Origin: Tupaia tana
Taxonomy: Eukaryota > Chordata > Mammalia > Scandentia > Tupaiidae
Direction of reading: 5' to 3'
Assembly (NCBI GenBank): GCA_026018925.1
Contig: JAKSZU010000031.1
Coordinates: 10,508,648-10,572,647 of the forward strand
Length of the DNA: 64,000 bases
The number at the start of each line of letters is the position of its first letter. The stretch's first letter is position 1. The notes beneath the pieces were generated by a model that ran no database searches, was not told the DNA's origin, and saw only the letters and a list, made by a program, of their open reading frames with translations. Of the stretch, positions 53,948 to 63,967 are shown piece after piece. The position numbers and the translations under genes were made by a program.

Positions 53948-54212
53948 TCTAAAGAATTATTTCTTTTATTTTCTTCTTGTTCTTCTTGTCCTTCTTCCTC
54001 TTCTTCTTCCTCTCCTCCTTCTCTTCCTTCTCCTCTTCCTCTTCTTCCTCCTCTTTCTCTTCCTCCTCCTCCTCCTCCTTCTTCAGTTTGACCAGGGAGA
54101 GACACACAGAGAGAAAGAGAAAGTGGGAAAGCCAGTTGCCAGGTCCAGGACTCAAACCGCAGTCAGCCATGTGGGAGTCCAGTGCCTTAACCACCACATC
54201 AACGTCCAGTCC
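53948..54212 (-). mobile_element. tRNA-derived SINE, class S, with CTT-rich expansion
   Basis: Antisense: AAAGAATTATTTCTTTTATT tail complement, a (CTT/CTC)n expansion (53968-54083), CAGTTTGACCAGG, B-box complement GACTCAAACCGC and the head complement. The Glu/Lys-rich ORF over the expansion is an artefact. Confidence 0.87.
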
Positions 54213-54527
54213 CTCAAAACTCACTTTGTGGTGGGATTATTTCATCTTAATTAACTGCACCAATTAAAATCGGGAGCAATATTTTAAAAAGTAAAGAATG
54301 AATACTCTTCCCTTTTTATTCTTTAGATATGACACAGTGAAAAATAGGGTTTTCTTCCTGCTGCTTTAAAAGTGAACCTTGTATTAAAACTAATACCATA
54401 ATGAACTATTGATTTTTTTAAAGGCCAAGATATTAGGTAGTGAAAATGATGTTCTTCAAAGATTTTCCTCCTTTTGTAACTCTTAAAATAAAAATAAACA
54501 AGGAATTGTATATCTTTTGTTTTAGAA

Positions 54528-54740
54528 AGAATTATTTATTTTATTTTATTTATAAATTTATAATTAATTAATTAATTTTTTATTTTAAAATAATCCATTC
54601 ATTTATTTTCATCTGACTAGAGAAAGACACACAGAGAGAAAGAAAGTGAGAAAGCAAGCCACCAGGTCCGGGACTTGAACCATGGCCGTCCATGTGGGAG
54701 TGCCCAGCGCCTTAGCCACCACGTCACTTGCTGGCCCCCC
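54528..54740 (-). mobile_element. tRNA-derived SINE, class S
   Basis: Antisense: AGAATTATTTATTTTATTTT tail complement with an AT-rich extension (ATTAATTAATTAATT), ATCTGACTAGAG, GGGACTTGAACC, CACTTGCTGGCCCCCC. Confidence 0.9.
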
Positions 54741-55335
54741 AGAATCATATATCTTCAAAACAGGAAGTAGTCTTAACATTTCAGGGAAGAGCGTCCCTCA
54801 AAATGTAACTTCTTAAATTTTAACGAGTGTATGCATCACCGTAAAACTCGTTCAAACACAGATGCTATGACAGGCTTTTAGGGTGTTGGGATTGGGCATT
54901 TCCTACAAGCAGTGGGGAAGTTACATCGACAAGAATCACACTTCCAGGAGGAAGATTCGAACAACCTGCAGATTCATAAACTGAGTGACTGTATTTCTTT
55001 GCAAGCGAATGGCATGACGTATGAAATATATCGTAAGTAGCTTAATACCCTCAGGACGTATTTATCTACCAGTGTGCTATGTCACTGCCTTTGTACATGT
55101 TTCTCATTTTTCTCATCTACCTCACAAGAAAGGATTAGTGACAGTGAAGAATAGCTTGAATAGTCGTGACTACTTTTGCACACTAACTTAGACGTGCATT
55201 ACGACATTTAGTTTGCGATTGATGGTAAAATGCGCATCTGTATTCCTCAACGAGGGAGACAATGCGTTGCCCTACGTTGCATGCAGAATACCCAAGACAA
55301 GGGCTGGGAAGGGATAGTCACACAACGTAACTAGT
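54741..55335. other. Unassigned intergenic sequence
   Basis: No gene or repeat recognised. Confidence 0.4.
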
Positions 55336-55337
55336 TT

Positions 55338-55562
55338 TTGTTGTTCATTGCCAGAGCATATGTGCTGTTGCCAGAGACAGAGAAAGGGGGAGATTGCACC
55401 CCCAATGGGGTGTGGTCACGCTGCAACCCCACGTCCTCTATTTCCCCACCTTGTCAGGGATTTGGGGCACACATACGTATGCACCCAGCATGTCTGTCAA
55501 ATCCCTAGAGTTAGAACTGGAATCATGACCAGCCATGTGGGTACTGGCTACATTCTGACACC
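55338..55562 (-). mobile_element. tRNA-derived SINE, class W (old)
   Basis: Antisense: TTGCCAGAGACAGAGAAAGG, GGTGTGGTCACGCTGCAACC, CCAGCCATGTGGGTACTGGC. Confidence 0.72.
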
Positions 55563-55766
55563 CAAATATAAAATGGAAATGTAAGAATGACCCTATTAAT
55601 TTAACACCAAAGCCATGTTGGTTCTGAATTATGGAGTAAGGTTATTTTGACATTAAACAAGTTAGGAGCCAAATCATTAAAAAATAAAAAATAAGATGGA
55701 GTTGGGTGAAGGGGGGATACCAGATTTGCTATGGAAAATCAAAGAGGAAGAAGACTAAAGTGGTAG

Positions 55767-56030
55767 GACCAGCAGTTGGCATAATGGTTATGTCGTTGGA
55801 CTCCCACGTAGTTGATCACGGTTCAAGTCCCAGACCCAGTGGCTTATAACTCACACCAGGCGCATGTGCATGCATGCCCAAAATCCTGAGAGGAGAATGG
55901 AGGAGAAGGGATTGCAGTGTGGTCATTCTGTGTGGGGGTTGATTTCTCGCTTTCTGTCTTTCTGTCTCTCTCCAGCAAGCGCACACATCCTATAGCAAAA
56001 AATCTCTCTCCAAAAACAAACAAAAAAGAA
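55767..56030 (+). mobile_element. tRNA-derived SINE, class L
   Basis: Full-length: GGACCAGCAGTTGGCATAAT, B box GGTTCAAGTCCCAG, GAGGAGAATGGAGGAGAAGG, CCTATAGCAAAAAATCTC, and an (AAAC)n-containing tail. Confidence 0.92.
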
Positions 56031-56192
56031 TAAAGAAAATTAAAGCAGTTTATAAAAGATGTGAAACCAAACAAACCCAGAAGCAACACTGATGGTTAGA
56101 AACAAGGTAACAGGTGAGGAACAAAAATACATTAAGCCCATATCATAGTTCTCTACTATATTTGGATTTATAGTTATAAAAATAAAACACAA

Positions 56193-56391
56193 GCCAGTCT
56201 GGGGTGTGGCGATCAAGGTGGTTGGGTCCCACGTGGTCAACTGCATGCTTTGAATCCTGGACCTGATACCTTGAGAAACACACCAGGCACATGTGCGTGC
56301 ATGCCCAAAATCTAAAGGAGAAGGGATTATGGCATGGTCCTCCCCCCCCCCCCGCCTATGGGGGAGTGGTCTCCCTCTCCCTCTCCCCCTC

Positions 56392-56437
<46 letters not shown>

Positions 56438-56510
56438 CCTCTCTGTCTCTCTTTAGTGAGTGCATACTCCCTCTGGAAAATTTTAAAAAATAATAAATAA
56501 ATAAAAATAC
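56193..56510 (+). mobile_element. tRNA-derived SINE, class W, with (CT)n
   Basis: AAGCCAGTCTGGGGTGTGGC, GGTTGGGTCCCACGTGG, GCTTTGAATCCTGG (B box), AAACACACCAGGCACATGTG, poly-C (56341-56352), (CT)n (56392-56431), CCCTCTGGAAAATTTTA. Confidence 0.85.
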
Positions 56511-56888
56511 TCCAAAGTTTCTTTTAAAACGTTATTGTTCTCCATCATTTTGACTTTAAATGATAATAATGTTCATGTGCGTCCCATATTCTCTCTGATA
56601 CTTTGTAAACACACAGTAGTAGATAGATACGAGGGGCGGGGGGGGAAAGAAACTTGTTATAAAAATGTTTACGATGATGGATATGCTAATTACTACGACT
56701 CGATCAGCCCGCATTGCCTTCCTGTGTGGAAAATCACACTGTATTTCCTTTGTATGTGCAAGTATCAAATGTCAGTTAATTTAAAAAGTGAAAGCAAAAA
56801 CTAAGTGTGTAAGGGGATTAATAGGCTAATTAAGCTGATGTAGTCATTCCATAATGCATGTATACAACAAAATGCCATCTTGCTTTTT
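56511..56888. other. Unassigned intergenic sequence
   Basis: No gene or named repeat recognised; short G-run at 56636-56647. Confidence 0.4.
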
Positions 56889-56901
56889 ATATACAATTTT
56901 T

Positions 56902-57061
56902 TAATGAATTTTATTTGCTGTTATTTATTTAAATTTGACCAGGCAGAGACAGAGAGAGAGAAAGAGAAAGTGAGAAAGCAAGCTGGTAAGTCCAGGACTT
57001 GAACCACAGTTGGCCATGTGGGAGTCCACCACCGTAACCACTACATCACCTGCCAGCCCCA
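56902..57061 (-). mobile_element. tRNA-derived SINE, class S, with 13-bp TSD
   Basis: Antisense copy. The perfect duplication ATATACAATTTTT is at 56889-56901 and 57065-57077. Confidence 0.92.
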
Positions 57062-57218
57062 ATGATATACAATTTTTATATGTCAATTAAAAAGAAAAAA
57101 AATTAAAAACAATATTCTTGACTGTGATCATTGGATTGTATTCATTCTCTTATGTTTGTCATAGAGGGTTAGAAGGAGCAATCAACCTATGACAGATTAT
57201 ATAAAATAAATATCCTTT

Positions 57219-57463
57219 TGTGGGAGAGATTATTGCTGTAGGGTGCATGTGCTCACCAGAGAGACAGAGAGACAGAAAGTGAGAAATCACCCCCCAGGGG
57301 CGATGGCCAGGCCACAATCTCTTCTCCTCCATTCTCCTCTCTGGATCCTGGGCACACACGCACACGCACCCAGACTGAGTTTCCAGCCACTGGGTCTGGG
57401 ACTCAAACCACTGTTGATCACGTGGGAGTCCAATACCTTAACCACTACAGTATCTGCTGGCCC
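57219..57463 (-). mobile_element. tRNA-derived SINE, class L
   Basis: Antisense copy: GAGATTATTGCTGTAGGGTG at the tail side, GTATCTGCTGGCCC at the head side. AATATCCTT is duplicated at 57209 and 57467. Confidence 0.9.
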
Positions 57464-57624
57464 ATCAATATCCTTCTCTACCCTTCTCTTAAACTACAAA
57501 GAAAATGTTGAGTTTCACTATGGTCGTTATTTGGGGGTGAGGAGTATAAATGAGTGGAAAAGCCCCAAATTTAAACATGGGAACTGGCCCTGTGTACCCA
57601 CAGTCATATCCTACAGATATGACG

Positions 57625-57664
57625 TTAGTTCAAGACTCAGCTACGCACCTGTGAAATGCTCTGG

Positions 57665-57697
<33 letters not shown>

Positions 57698-57825
57698 CAA
57701 ATCCTGACAGGATGCAGAAATTAAGGAAAAGGAATTGTGGTGTGATCATGCCCCTCTGAGATGTTTGCTTTTCTCTCTGAGAGCGCGCGCACCGTCTGGC
57801 AATGAAAAATAAATCAATTAAGACC
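57625..57825 (+). mobile_element. tRNA-derived SINE, class W, partial, with (GT)n
   Basis: (GT)n at 57667-57696, TTCAAATCCTGACAGGATGC, GGAAAAGGAATTGTGGTGTG, CCGTCTGGCAATGAAAAATA. The head is missing or unrecognisable. Confidence 0.65.
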
Positions 57826-57840
57826 TGTGACTAATGTTGG

Positions 57841-58085
57841 TTTTATTAGGGTCCCTTCCCCATTCCAGAGCATGGACGTAGTTCCTAGACCCCAACTTTC
57901 TAACCATCACATTGCTCAGCGTGACACTCAAGGCTCCTTCTACCTCTTCATCCTAGAGTTTCTGTCAATAAGTCCAGAGAGAATCTGAGCGTTCGCTTTC
58001 TAAACTTCCCACATCCTTCCTCATCTCACTGGCTTGGGCACCACTGCCTAAGGAAGATGATTAAATCTCAAATCTCCAGCAGCTC
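57841..58085. other. Unassigned intergenic sequence
   Basis: No gene recognised directly upstream of the RPL9 retrocopy. Confidence 0.4.
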
Positions 58086-58089
58086 TCTT

Positions 58090-58785
58090 TTCTGCACCTG
58101 CTGCAAGGATGAAGACAACCAGATGGCTGACAGTCCCAAGAATGTTGACATCACCCTGAAGGGACACACCGTCATCATGAAGGGCCCCCGAAGAACCCTG
58201 CGGAGGGACTTGAACCACATCAGTGTTGAGCTCAGCCTTCTTGGGAAGAAGAAGAAGAGGCTGCAGGTTGACAATGGTGGGGAATCAGAAAGGAGCTGGC
58301 GACCATTTGCACTATCTGTAGTCACGCCCAGAACATGATCAAGGGTGTTACCTTGGGCTTCCGCTACAAGATGGGGTCTGTGTACGCTCATTTCCCCATC
58401 AACGTCATTATTCAGGAGAATGGGTCTCTTGTGGAAATCCGAAATTCCTTGGATGAAAAACACATCCGGAGGGCTAGAATGAGACTGGATGTTGCTTGTT
58501 CACTATCTCAAGCCCAGAAGGATGAGTTGATCCTTGAAGGCAATGATGTTGAACTTGTTTCAAGTTCAGCTGCTTTGACCCAGCAAGCCACGACAGTTAA
58601 AAACAAGAACATAAGAAAATTCGTGGACGGTATCTATGTTTCTGAGAAGGCCATGACAGTTCAGCAGACTGATGAGTAAGACCTAAGAGTTCTCCAGCTA
58701 CAGTAACAAGCCAGATAATTCTAAGGCCTTTATATGACATTTTAAAGATGATAATAAAAGACAACAATGGATTTGAAAAAAATAG
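58090..58785 (+). pseudogene. RPL9: RPL9 (ribosomal protein uL6) processed pseudogene
   Basis: The parent encodes large-subunit ribosomal protein uL6, about 192 residues, in cytosolic 60S subunits. Here an intron-less copy runs from a start remnant (ATGAAGAC, 58109) to a stop at 58677-58679. Recognisable blocks are [20 protein letters not shown] and [16 protein letters not shown] in one frame, then [53 protein letters not shown] and [14 protein letters not shown] in another. About 10 bases are missing just after the start codon and one base is missing near 58277, where the family has DKWWGNRKEL, so the frame is broken twice. Several family residues are also changed (for example KMGSV for KMRSV). 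The 3' UTR is retained with AATAAA at 58753-58758 and a short A run at 58776-58782, as expected for L1-mediated retroposition. It cannot make RPL9; any product would be a C-terminal 114-residue fragment. I found no clear TSD. Confidence in identity is high, from memory of the mammalian protein. Confidence 0.93.
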
Positions 58786-58823
58786 TCTTGCATGTCCGAT
58801 GGGTCCATTACACTGTGTTTTTC

Positions 58824-58828
<5 letters not shown>

Positions 58829-58880
<52 letters not shown>

Positions 58881-58912
58881 TTTATATATTTATATAGAAA
58901 TATATATATTTC

Positions 58913-58971
<59 letters not shown>

Positions 58972-58972
58972 T
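58829..58972. repeat. Two (TA)n tracts with (CA)n
   Basis: (TA)n runs at 58829-58874 and 58917-58955, with the second grading into (CA)n to 58972. The spacer contains TTTATATATTTATATAGAAA. The pair can form long hairpins. Confidence 0.92.
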
Positions 58973-59138
58973 AGGCAATAATTAATTGCCAGTGAGATAT
59001 TGTCAGCTTTTCTCTTCTTGCTATCATACAATACAAATGATAAATACGTGTGTATAAGCATTGTCCTAAAAAAGGAAGCAATAAATGACTTCGGTCTAAG
59101 GAGAAACAGCCCCTTGTTTTAGAGATACCTACATTGGT

Positions 59139-59352
59139 CTGCACCACCATGGCATAGCTGTAGGGCAGTGGTTTACAATGCTGGAAGCCACATAGAGGAC
59201 CCGGTTTGGGTTCCTGGGTTGATCTGGACACCTCGGACACATGCACCCTCCCCAGTCATCCTGGCTGGCCGAAAAGCTGGAACAGGGGAGGGATGGCAGC
59301 GTCTCACGCTGTTAAGGATGCTTGCTTTCTCTCTGTCATAAAAAAATAAAAA
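59139..59352 (+). mobile_element. tRNA-derived SINE, class C
   Basis: Head ACCACCATGGCATAGCTGTA, GCAGTGGTTTACAATGCTGG, GGAAGCCACATAGAGGACCC, CTCCCCAGTCATCCTGGCTG, CTCTCTGTCATAAAAAAAT. Confidence 0.75.
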
Positions 59353-59800
59353 GAAACACATACCTATGTAGCTGAGCCTAGGTATTGAAGCACATCTGGA
59401 AAGTTTTTAAGAGGATCTGTAATCATTTCAGAAAAAAGACCTGCTCCAGAGTTGATGACACAGTAGGCTCATAGACGCTGAGGCTTTTAACCTCCCGCCT
59501 TTGGTATGAAAATATTTCATTTTCAATGAAGAAATTTGGTGTGATACAAGGTACCATCAAGGACAGTCGATTCTCGCCCCTGCTGACTCCAGGGAATTCT
59601 CAGCAAGGCTTCTAGCCAAGGAAAATTGCCCTCCAGAGCGAAGCCAGCCCGGACATGCTCAATTCCATTTATCTGGTAAGTGGAAACGGCCCGTCCTCAT
59701 CAAGACGGATTTTCTCTGCTTTTGTTCCTTTGCAGAAATGGGAGTTTTCTCATAAAAAGACAGAAGCGATTCATCAAAGAATTAAACTCTATTAGTTTCC
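59353..59800. other. Unassigned intergenic sequence
   Basis: No gene or named repeat recognised. Confidence 0.4.
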
Positions 59801-59804
59801 TTTC

Positions 59805-60245
59805 GAGCGGTCCTCTAACAAAGAGCCAGAGGTTCAGGGGCTAAAAACAACACGAATGGATTATCTTAGAGTCTGTGGAGTCTGCAGGTCAACCCCGTGA
59901 CACGAATCTCACTAGGGCTAAAAGAAAGCTGTTGGCAGATGACTTTTCTTTCTTTTTTTAAAAATTTTATTTATTTTTATTCATTCATTCATTTTAATTT
60001 GACCAGAGAGAGCAAGAGAGGGAAAGGAAGAAAGTAAGCTGCCAGGTATGGGACTCAAACCATCGTCAGCCATGTGGAAGTCCAGCACCTTAACCACCAT
60101 GCCACCTGCTGGTCCCAGGCCAGATGGTTTTTTTACTTGGAGGTCCTTGTGGGGGTGGTGGGTGAATTTTTTTCCTTGGTTTCTCCAGCTTCTTGAGGCT
60201 GGTCTCATCCATTGGCCCGTGACCTCCTCACTTCATCTTTAGTCA
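59805..60245. mobile_element. Ancient interspersed repeat, split by SINE
   Basis: CTCTAACAAAGAGCCAGAGG and GGCTAAAAACAACACGAATG correspond to the start of the common old repeat type (CTATAACAAA ... GGCTTAAACAACAGAAATTT). After the SINE, CCTTGGTTTCTCCAGCTTCT, TGAGGCTGGTCTCATCCATT and CACTTCATCTTTAGTC continue it. Confidence 0.6.
59950..60118 (-). mobile_element. tRNA-derived SINE, class S
   Basis: Antisense: TTTATTTATTTTTATTCATT tail complement, TTTAATTTGACCAGAG, GGGACTCAAACC, CACCTGCTGGTCCC. GGCAGATG / GCCAGATG flank it. Confidence 0.9.
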
Positions 60246-60255
60246 CTAATGTCAG

Positions 60256-60520
60256 TTTTCTTTTCTTTTCTTTTCTTTTCTTTTCTTTTCTTTTCTTTTC
60301 TTTTCTTTTCTTTTCTTTTCTTTTTCTTTTCTTTTCTTTTCTTTTCTTTTCCTTTTCTCTTCTCTTCTCTTCTCTTCTCTTCTCTTCTCTTCTCTTCTCT
60401 TCTTTTTTCTTTTCTTTCCTTTTCTTTTCTTCTCTTTTTTCTTTTCTTTTCTTCTTTTGCCTTTTCTTTCCTTTTTTCTTTCTTTTCATTTTCTTTTTTC
60501 TTTTTCCCTTCCTTTTGTTT

Positions 60521-60562
<42 letters not shown>
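60256..60562. repeat. (CTTTT)n, (TCTTC)n and (CT)n composite microsatellite
   Basis: About 300 bp of almost pure pyrimidine: CTTTT units (60256-60350), TCTTC/TTCTC units (60355-60405), irregular CTTTT, then (CT)n (60526-60562). It leads into the antisense SINE at 60575, so it is probably its expanded tail. All long ORFs here are artefacts. Confidence 0.93.
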
Positions 60563-60570
<8 letters not shown>

Positions 60571-60574
60571 CCTT

Positions 60575-60802
60575 TTCTTTTTTGCATTTGCTATCAGGCA
60601 TGTGTACTTGCCAGAGAGAGAAAGTGAGAAAGCTCCCTCCCGGGGGAATAACCACATCATAATCACTTCTCCTCCATTCTCCTCTTGGGATCTTGGGCAC
60701 GCACACACACCTGGCATGTCCTTCAAGGTCTGTGACTCAAACTGTGAAGTCAGCCATGTGGGGTCCAACCACCCCAACCACCACACCACTGGGTGTCCTG
60801 GG
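60575..60802 (-). mobile_element. tRNA-derived SINE, class W
   Basis: Antisense: TTTGCTATCAGGCATGTGTA, CCTCCATTCTCCTCTTGGGA, GTGGGGTCCAACCACCCCAA head complement. Confidence 0.82.
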
Positions 60803-61265
60803 TTGATTCTTTCTGACATCTAATGCCTCTTTCATTTATGAAGACCTTTACAGTTATCCTGAGGACACCTGAGAATAATTTGGGGTCATCTCCTCATTGT
60901 AAGATACTTAACGTCATCCTATTTGCAACGTTCCTTTTCCATTAAAGGTAATATATCAGTTCTAGGAATTACAATGTGGGCGGCCGCTGATCTGCCGAAT
61001 ACATCAATTAGAAGATGACCGTTGCCTCTTCAGAAAGGAAGTTTCTCTTCAAGAGCAAAGTAATTCCGTGTATTCAAGCCTATACCTTTTCTATCACATT
61101 CTGGTAGTCTACAAGAGGCTTTTGAAAATTCGTAATTAAACTCCAGACGTTTTCTTTCTGTTGGTAAATGGATTCATTGTCCCCATTTGTCTCATCAATC
61201 CATATTGGCTTGGCTACTCTCTTCATAGATGGTACTGGATAGGCTCATTACGGAGTTAACTGGGG
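60803..61265. other. Unassigned intergenic sequence
   Basis: No gene or named repeat. A NotI-like GCGGCCGC is at about 60980. Confidence 0.4.
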
Positions 61266-61299
61266 CCAACCTTATGACACAGTGGTCATGGGCTGCTCA

Positions 61300-61557
61300 A
61301 GAGAGGTTGGGAGGGTAGTGGTGAAGGTACTGGTTTCCCACACTGTTGCCCCCAGTTCAAGTCCCAGACCTGGTGGTTTGAAAATCATGCCAGGAATATG
61401 TGCATGCATGCCCGAAATCACATGATGAGAATAGAGGAGAAAGGCTTGCAGCATGGCTGTCTTCCCTGGGGGGTGCTTTCTCATTTTCTCTCTCTCTGTC
61501 TCTTGCTGTCTCTCTGCAATGAGCACATGCACCCCATGGCATAAACCTAAAAAAGAA
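61300..61557 (+). mobile_element. tRNA-derived SINE, class L/W
   Basis: GGGAGGGTAGTGGTGAAGGT, B box AGTTCAAGTCCCAG, GAGAATAGAGGAGAAAGGCT, CCCCATGGCATAAACCT. It may have inserted in the head of the next element, since ACCTTATGACACAGTGGTCA (61269) looks like another SINE head. Confidence 0.72.
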
Positions 61558-61561
61558 GGAG

Positions 61562-61812
61562 AAGCTGGATCTCACCTGGAGACTTTGGTTAGAATCGCTG
61601 CCTGGTTAACCCAAGACATTCTGGGTGCATAGGTTGAGTGCCCAAGATCCAATGAGTTGGAGGATTGGGAGGAAGGGAATCTTGGTGATGCGAGACTCTG
61701 CAGAGGGTGCTCATGTCTGTCTCTCTCTCTCTCTCTTTCTCTCTTTCTCTCCCTGTGTCTCTCTCTCACTTTCATGTGTGTGCACATGTGCTCTCTCGTG
61801 AATAAAGAAAAA
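61562..61812 (+). mobile_element. tRNA-derived SINE, class W (old)
   Basis: GAAGCTGGATCTCACCTGGA, ACATTCTGGGTGCATAGG, GCCCAAGATCCAATGAGTTG, (CT)n, CTCTCGTGAATAAAGAAA. Confidence 0.7.
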
Positions 61813-61831
61813 AAATGTAAAAGAATCAGTG

Positions 61832-62035
61832 AAGCCAGGTGTGGCACGGTAGTTACACTAGACCTATATGGGAATGGTCCCGGGTCCTCATCCCAGGGTC
61901 TCCCAGAGCAGGTGTCATTTGTAAACTGGGCCATCTGAGCATGAGGGTGGATGGCGGCAAGAAGACCCAGGCGGGGATGCCTGTGTCTGTCTCTCCTGGG
62001 AGAAATTAGCAAATAGACTTAAAACAAACAAAAAC
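61832..62035 (+). mobile_element. tRNA-derived SINE, class C
   Basis: Head AGCCAGGTGTGGCACGGTAG, GGTCCCGGGTCCTCATCCCA, AGGGTCTCCCAGAGCAGG, GAAGACCCAGGCGGGGATGC, AATTAGCAAATAGACTTAAA. Confidence 0.82.
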
Positions 62036-62039
62036 AAAC

Positions 62040-62635
62040 AGGCACAATGAGAAGTCACTTCTCATGTCTTACTTTATATGACTTGTCTCTAGATGGGGTG
62101 CTGATGAGAAAAGACTGCATAACATTCTCAATTTTAAGTATTTTTAAGGTGTTGCCATGGTGATGCGAGAACACACCAGCAAAACAGATCAACAGGAAGC
62201 AATTACAATTGTGAGTTATCCGACATGGTTCAAACAATTGCTAACGTTTTCATACAGAACTTCTTCTTTGTCCCATAGAAGCATGCTCTGAGTTCTATAT
62301 GTAGTATTTCATCACACTTGGATGATGCTGTAGATAGTGTGTTTTTACCTGTTTTCTTTCCTTAATATATTCTGAATTTCCACCTCATCAGTTCTTATGC
62401 ACATCATGATCGGAATGGGGCCAGAGGAGTCAGTGTGCTGTTATACACATGTGTAAGTATATATAGCAAATAAACTTCCTCTTTTGAGATGTCTTGCCAA
62501 GCAGTTTTCTAAGTCCTGAGGCTTTTAAACTTTATTAACTCTCACCATATCGGAAAAGTATGTCAGTGCTTTGTTTTTCAAACATTCTTGAAGAACCTGC
62601 AAAACTTAGCCTTCCAAATGAATTTTCAAACATGC
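62040..62635. other. AT-rich intergenic sequence
   Basis: No gene recognised; it may be further eroded L1. Confidence 0.35.
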
Positions 62636-63099
62636 CAGGTAAAACTTGAATATTTTGAATAGATCTGCATTAAATTGCTTTGAGGGGGATTGATGTCTTT
62701 ATGATACTAGGTTTTCCTAAACCTTCGTGAGCTGTGTTTTTCTCTTTAGTTGCATCTTTGGCTTAAATCAGGTCTGTTTTGGGCAATATGTTCCCAATGA
62801 TTTTAGGAAATCCATCGTTCTTCTTACAGACCCAGAAACTCTCTTACTAACTTTAACTTCCTTCCGTCTACCTCTATGTTTATGGTTATTGTGCAAAAAG
62901 CATTTTACCATATGTTTCCTAACTTGTCATTGTGGGAATATTAAAAAAAAAGATGGATTTGACACGTCCCCCCCCCCCGCCTTCTATATTGAAGCCCTAG
63001 CATTTCAAATATTATTTAAGTCTTATGGGTTTCCTACCTACGCCAGCTAGCTCACCACATTCAAACATCAATAACTCTGTCTACTCTATCTTCTTTTGT

Positions 63100-63312
63100 A
63101 GGTTTTTGCTACCAAAGAGCTCTCCAGAAGGAGACAGAAAGAGGGAAAATGAGAAATCACTCCGCCACACACAGTGGGGATGACCATGCTGCAATCCTTT
63201 CTCTTCATTCTGCTCGCGGGATTTTTGGACACACACACACACACACACACAATTGGTGTGATTTTCAAGCCACTAATTCAGGGATAGAAGTGCCATGCCA
63301 CCTGCCAGTCCC
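63100..63312 (-). mobile_element. tRNA-derived SINE, class L/W, with (CA)n
   Basis: Antisense: GTAGGTTTTTGCTACCAAAG, body complement, CA tract (63230-63251), CACCTGCCAGTCCCC head complement. Confidence 0.82.
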
Positions 63313-63529
63313 CTGCCTAGCCTTTTCAAATATGAAAATCTGCTCCATTATGTTTTTCAAATTAAAAATATAAACAATACTGGAGTAGGGATTTTTATCA
63401 AAACATTGACTTGAAGAAAAAAAATATCAAGTGTTTCATCTTTAGCATGACTATACATTCAAGTAAATATATTTTTATTGTGGTAGGTAGTTTTGTTCTC
63501 CTGCCATTTTATTAGAAATTATTATTAAG

Positions 63530-63783
63530 GGGACCAGCAGTTGGCGTAATGGCTGTGTTGCTGGACTCCCATGTAGGCGAGCACCGTTCAAGTCCTAGAC
63601 CCGGTGGCTTAAACTCACGCTGGGTGTGTGTGTGTGCGTGCCCAAGATCCAGAGAGGAGAATGGAGAAGAAGGGGTTGCAGCATGGCTATCCCCCCGGGG
63701 GTGATTTCTCGCTTTCTGTCTCCCTGTCTCTCTCTGTCTCTCTGGCGAGTGCACACACCCTATAGCAAAAACCTCTCCAAGTA
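63530..63783 (+). mobile_element. tRNA-derived SINE, class L
   Basis: Full-length: GGGACCAGCAGTTGGCGTAA, B box CGTTCAAGTCCTAG, GAGAATGGAGAAGAAGGGGT, CCTATAGCAAAAACCTCTCC. It has only a short A tail. Confidence 0.92.
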
Positions 63784-63967
63784 GATAAATTGTTATTGAT
63801 ACGAATGTTGAATTTCATTCCATCAACATATGCTAATTTATCAGGAAGATTATTAACTCATTCTACCTCGTGCCATTAGTGCAATTAATAATGTATTTGC
63901 ATTTTTTTACTATTGAACTGTTCTTACATTCCTGAAATAAACCCTATTTGGCAATGGCATGTTATTA

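Larger units (their letters stand above)
62640..63965 (-). mobile_element. Old L1 ORF2-region sequence, antisense
   Basis: Two landmarks appear in the order expected for antisense L1 ORF2. ATTAAATTGCTTTGAGGGGG ... TGATGTCTTTATGATACTAG (62670-62710) corresponds to TAAATTGCTTTGGGTAGTAT. TATTGAACTGTTCTTACATT and CCTGAAATAAACCCTATTTG (63912-63950) correspond to GTTGAACCATCCTTGCATTCCTGGGATAAA. It is non-coding now, interrupted by SINEs at 63100 and 63530. Confidence 0.65.

Noticed and set aside
53694..54254. 186-codon plus-strand frame
   Set aside because: It covers antisense L1 3' UTR, a CTT expansion and an antisense class S SINE.
60212..60823. 203-codon Phe/Leu/Ser-rich frame and reverse Lys/Glu/Arg-rich frames
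   Set aside because: They are translations of the (CTTTT)n/(TCTTC)n/(CT)n microsatellite plus a SINE.
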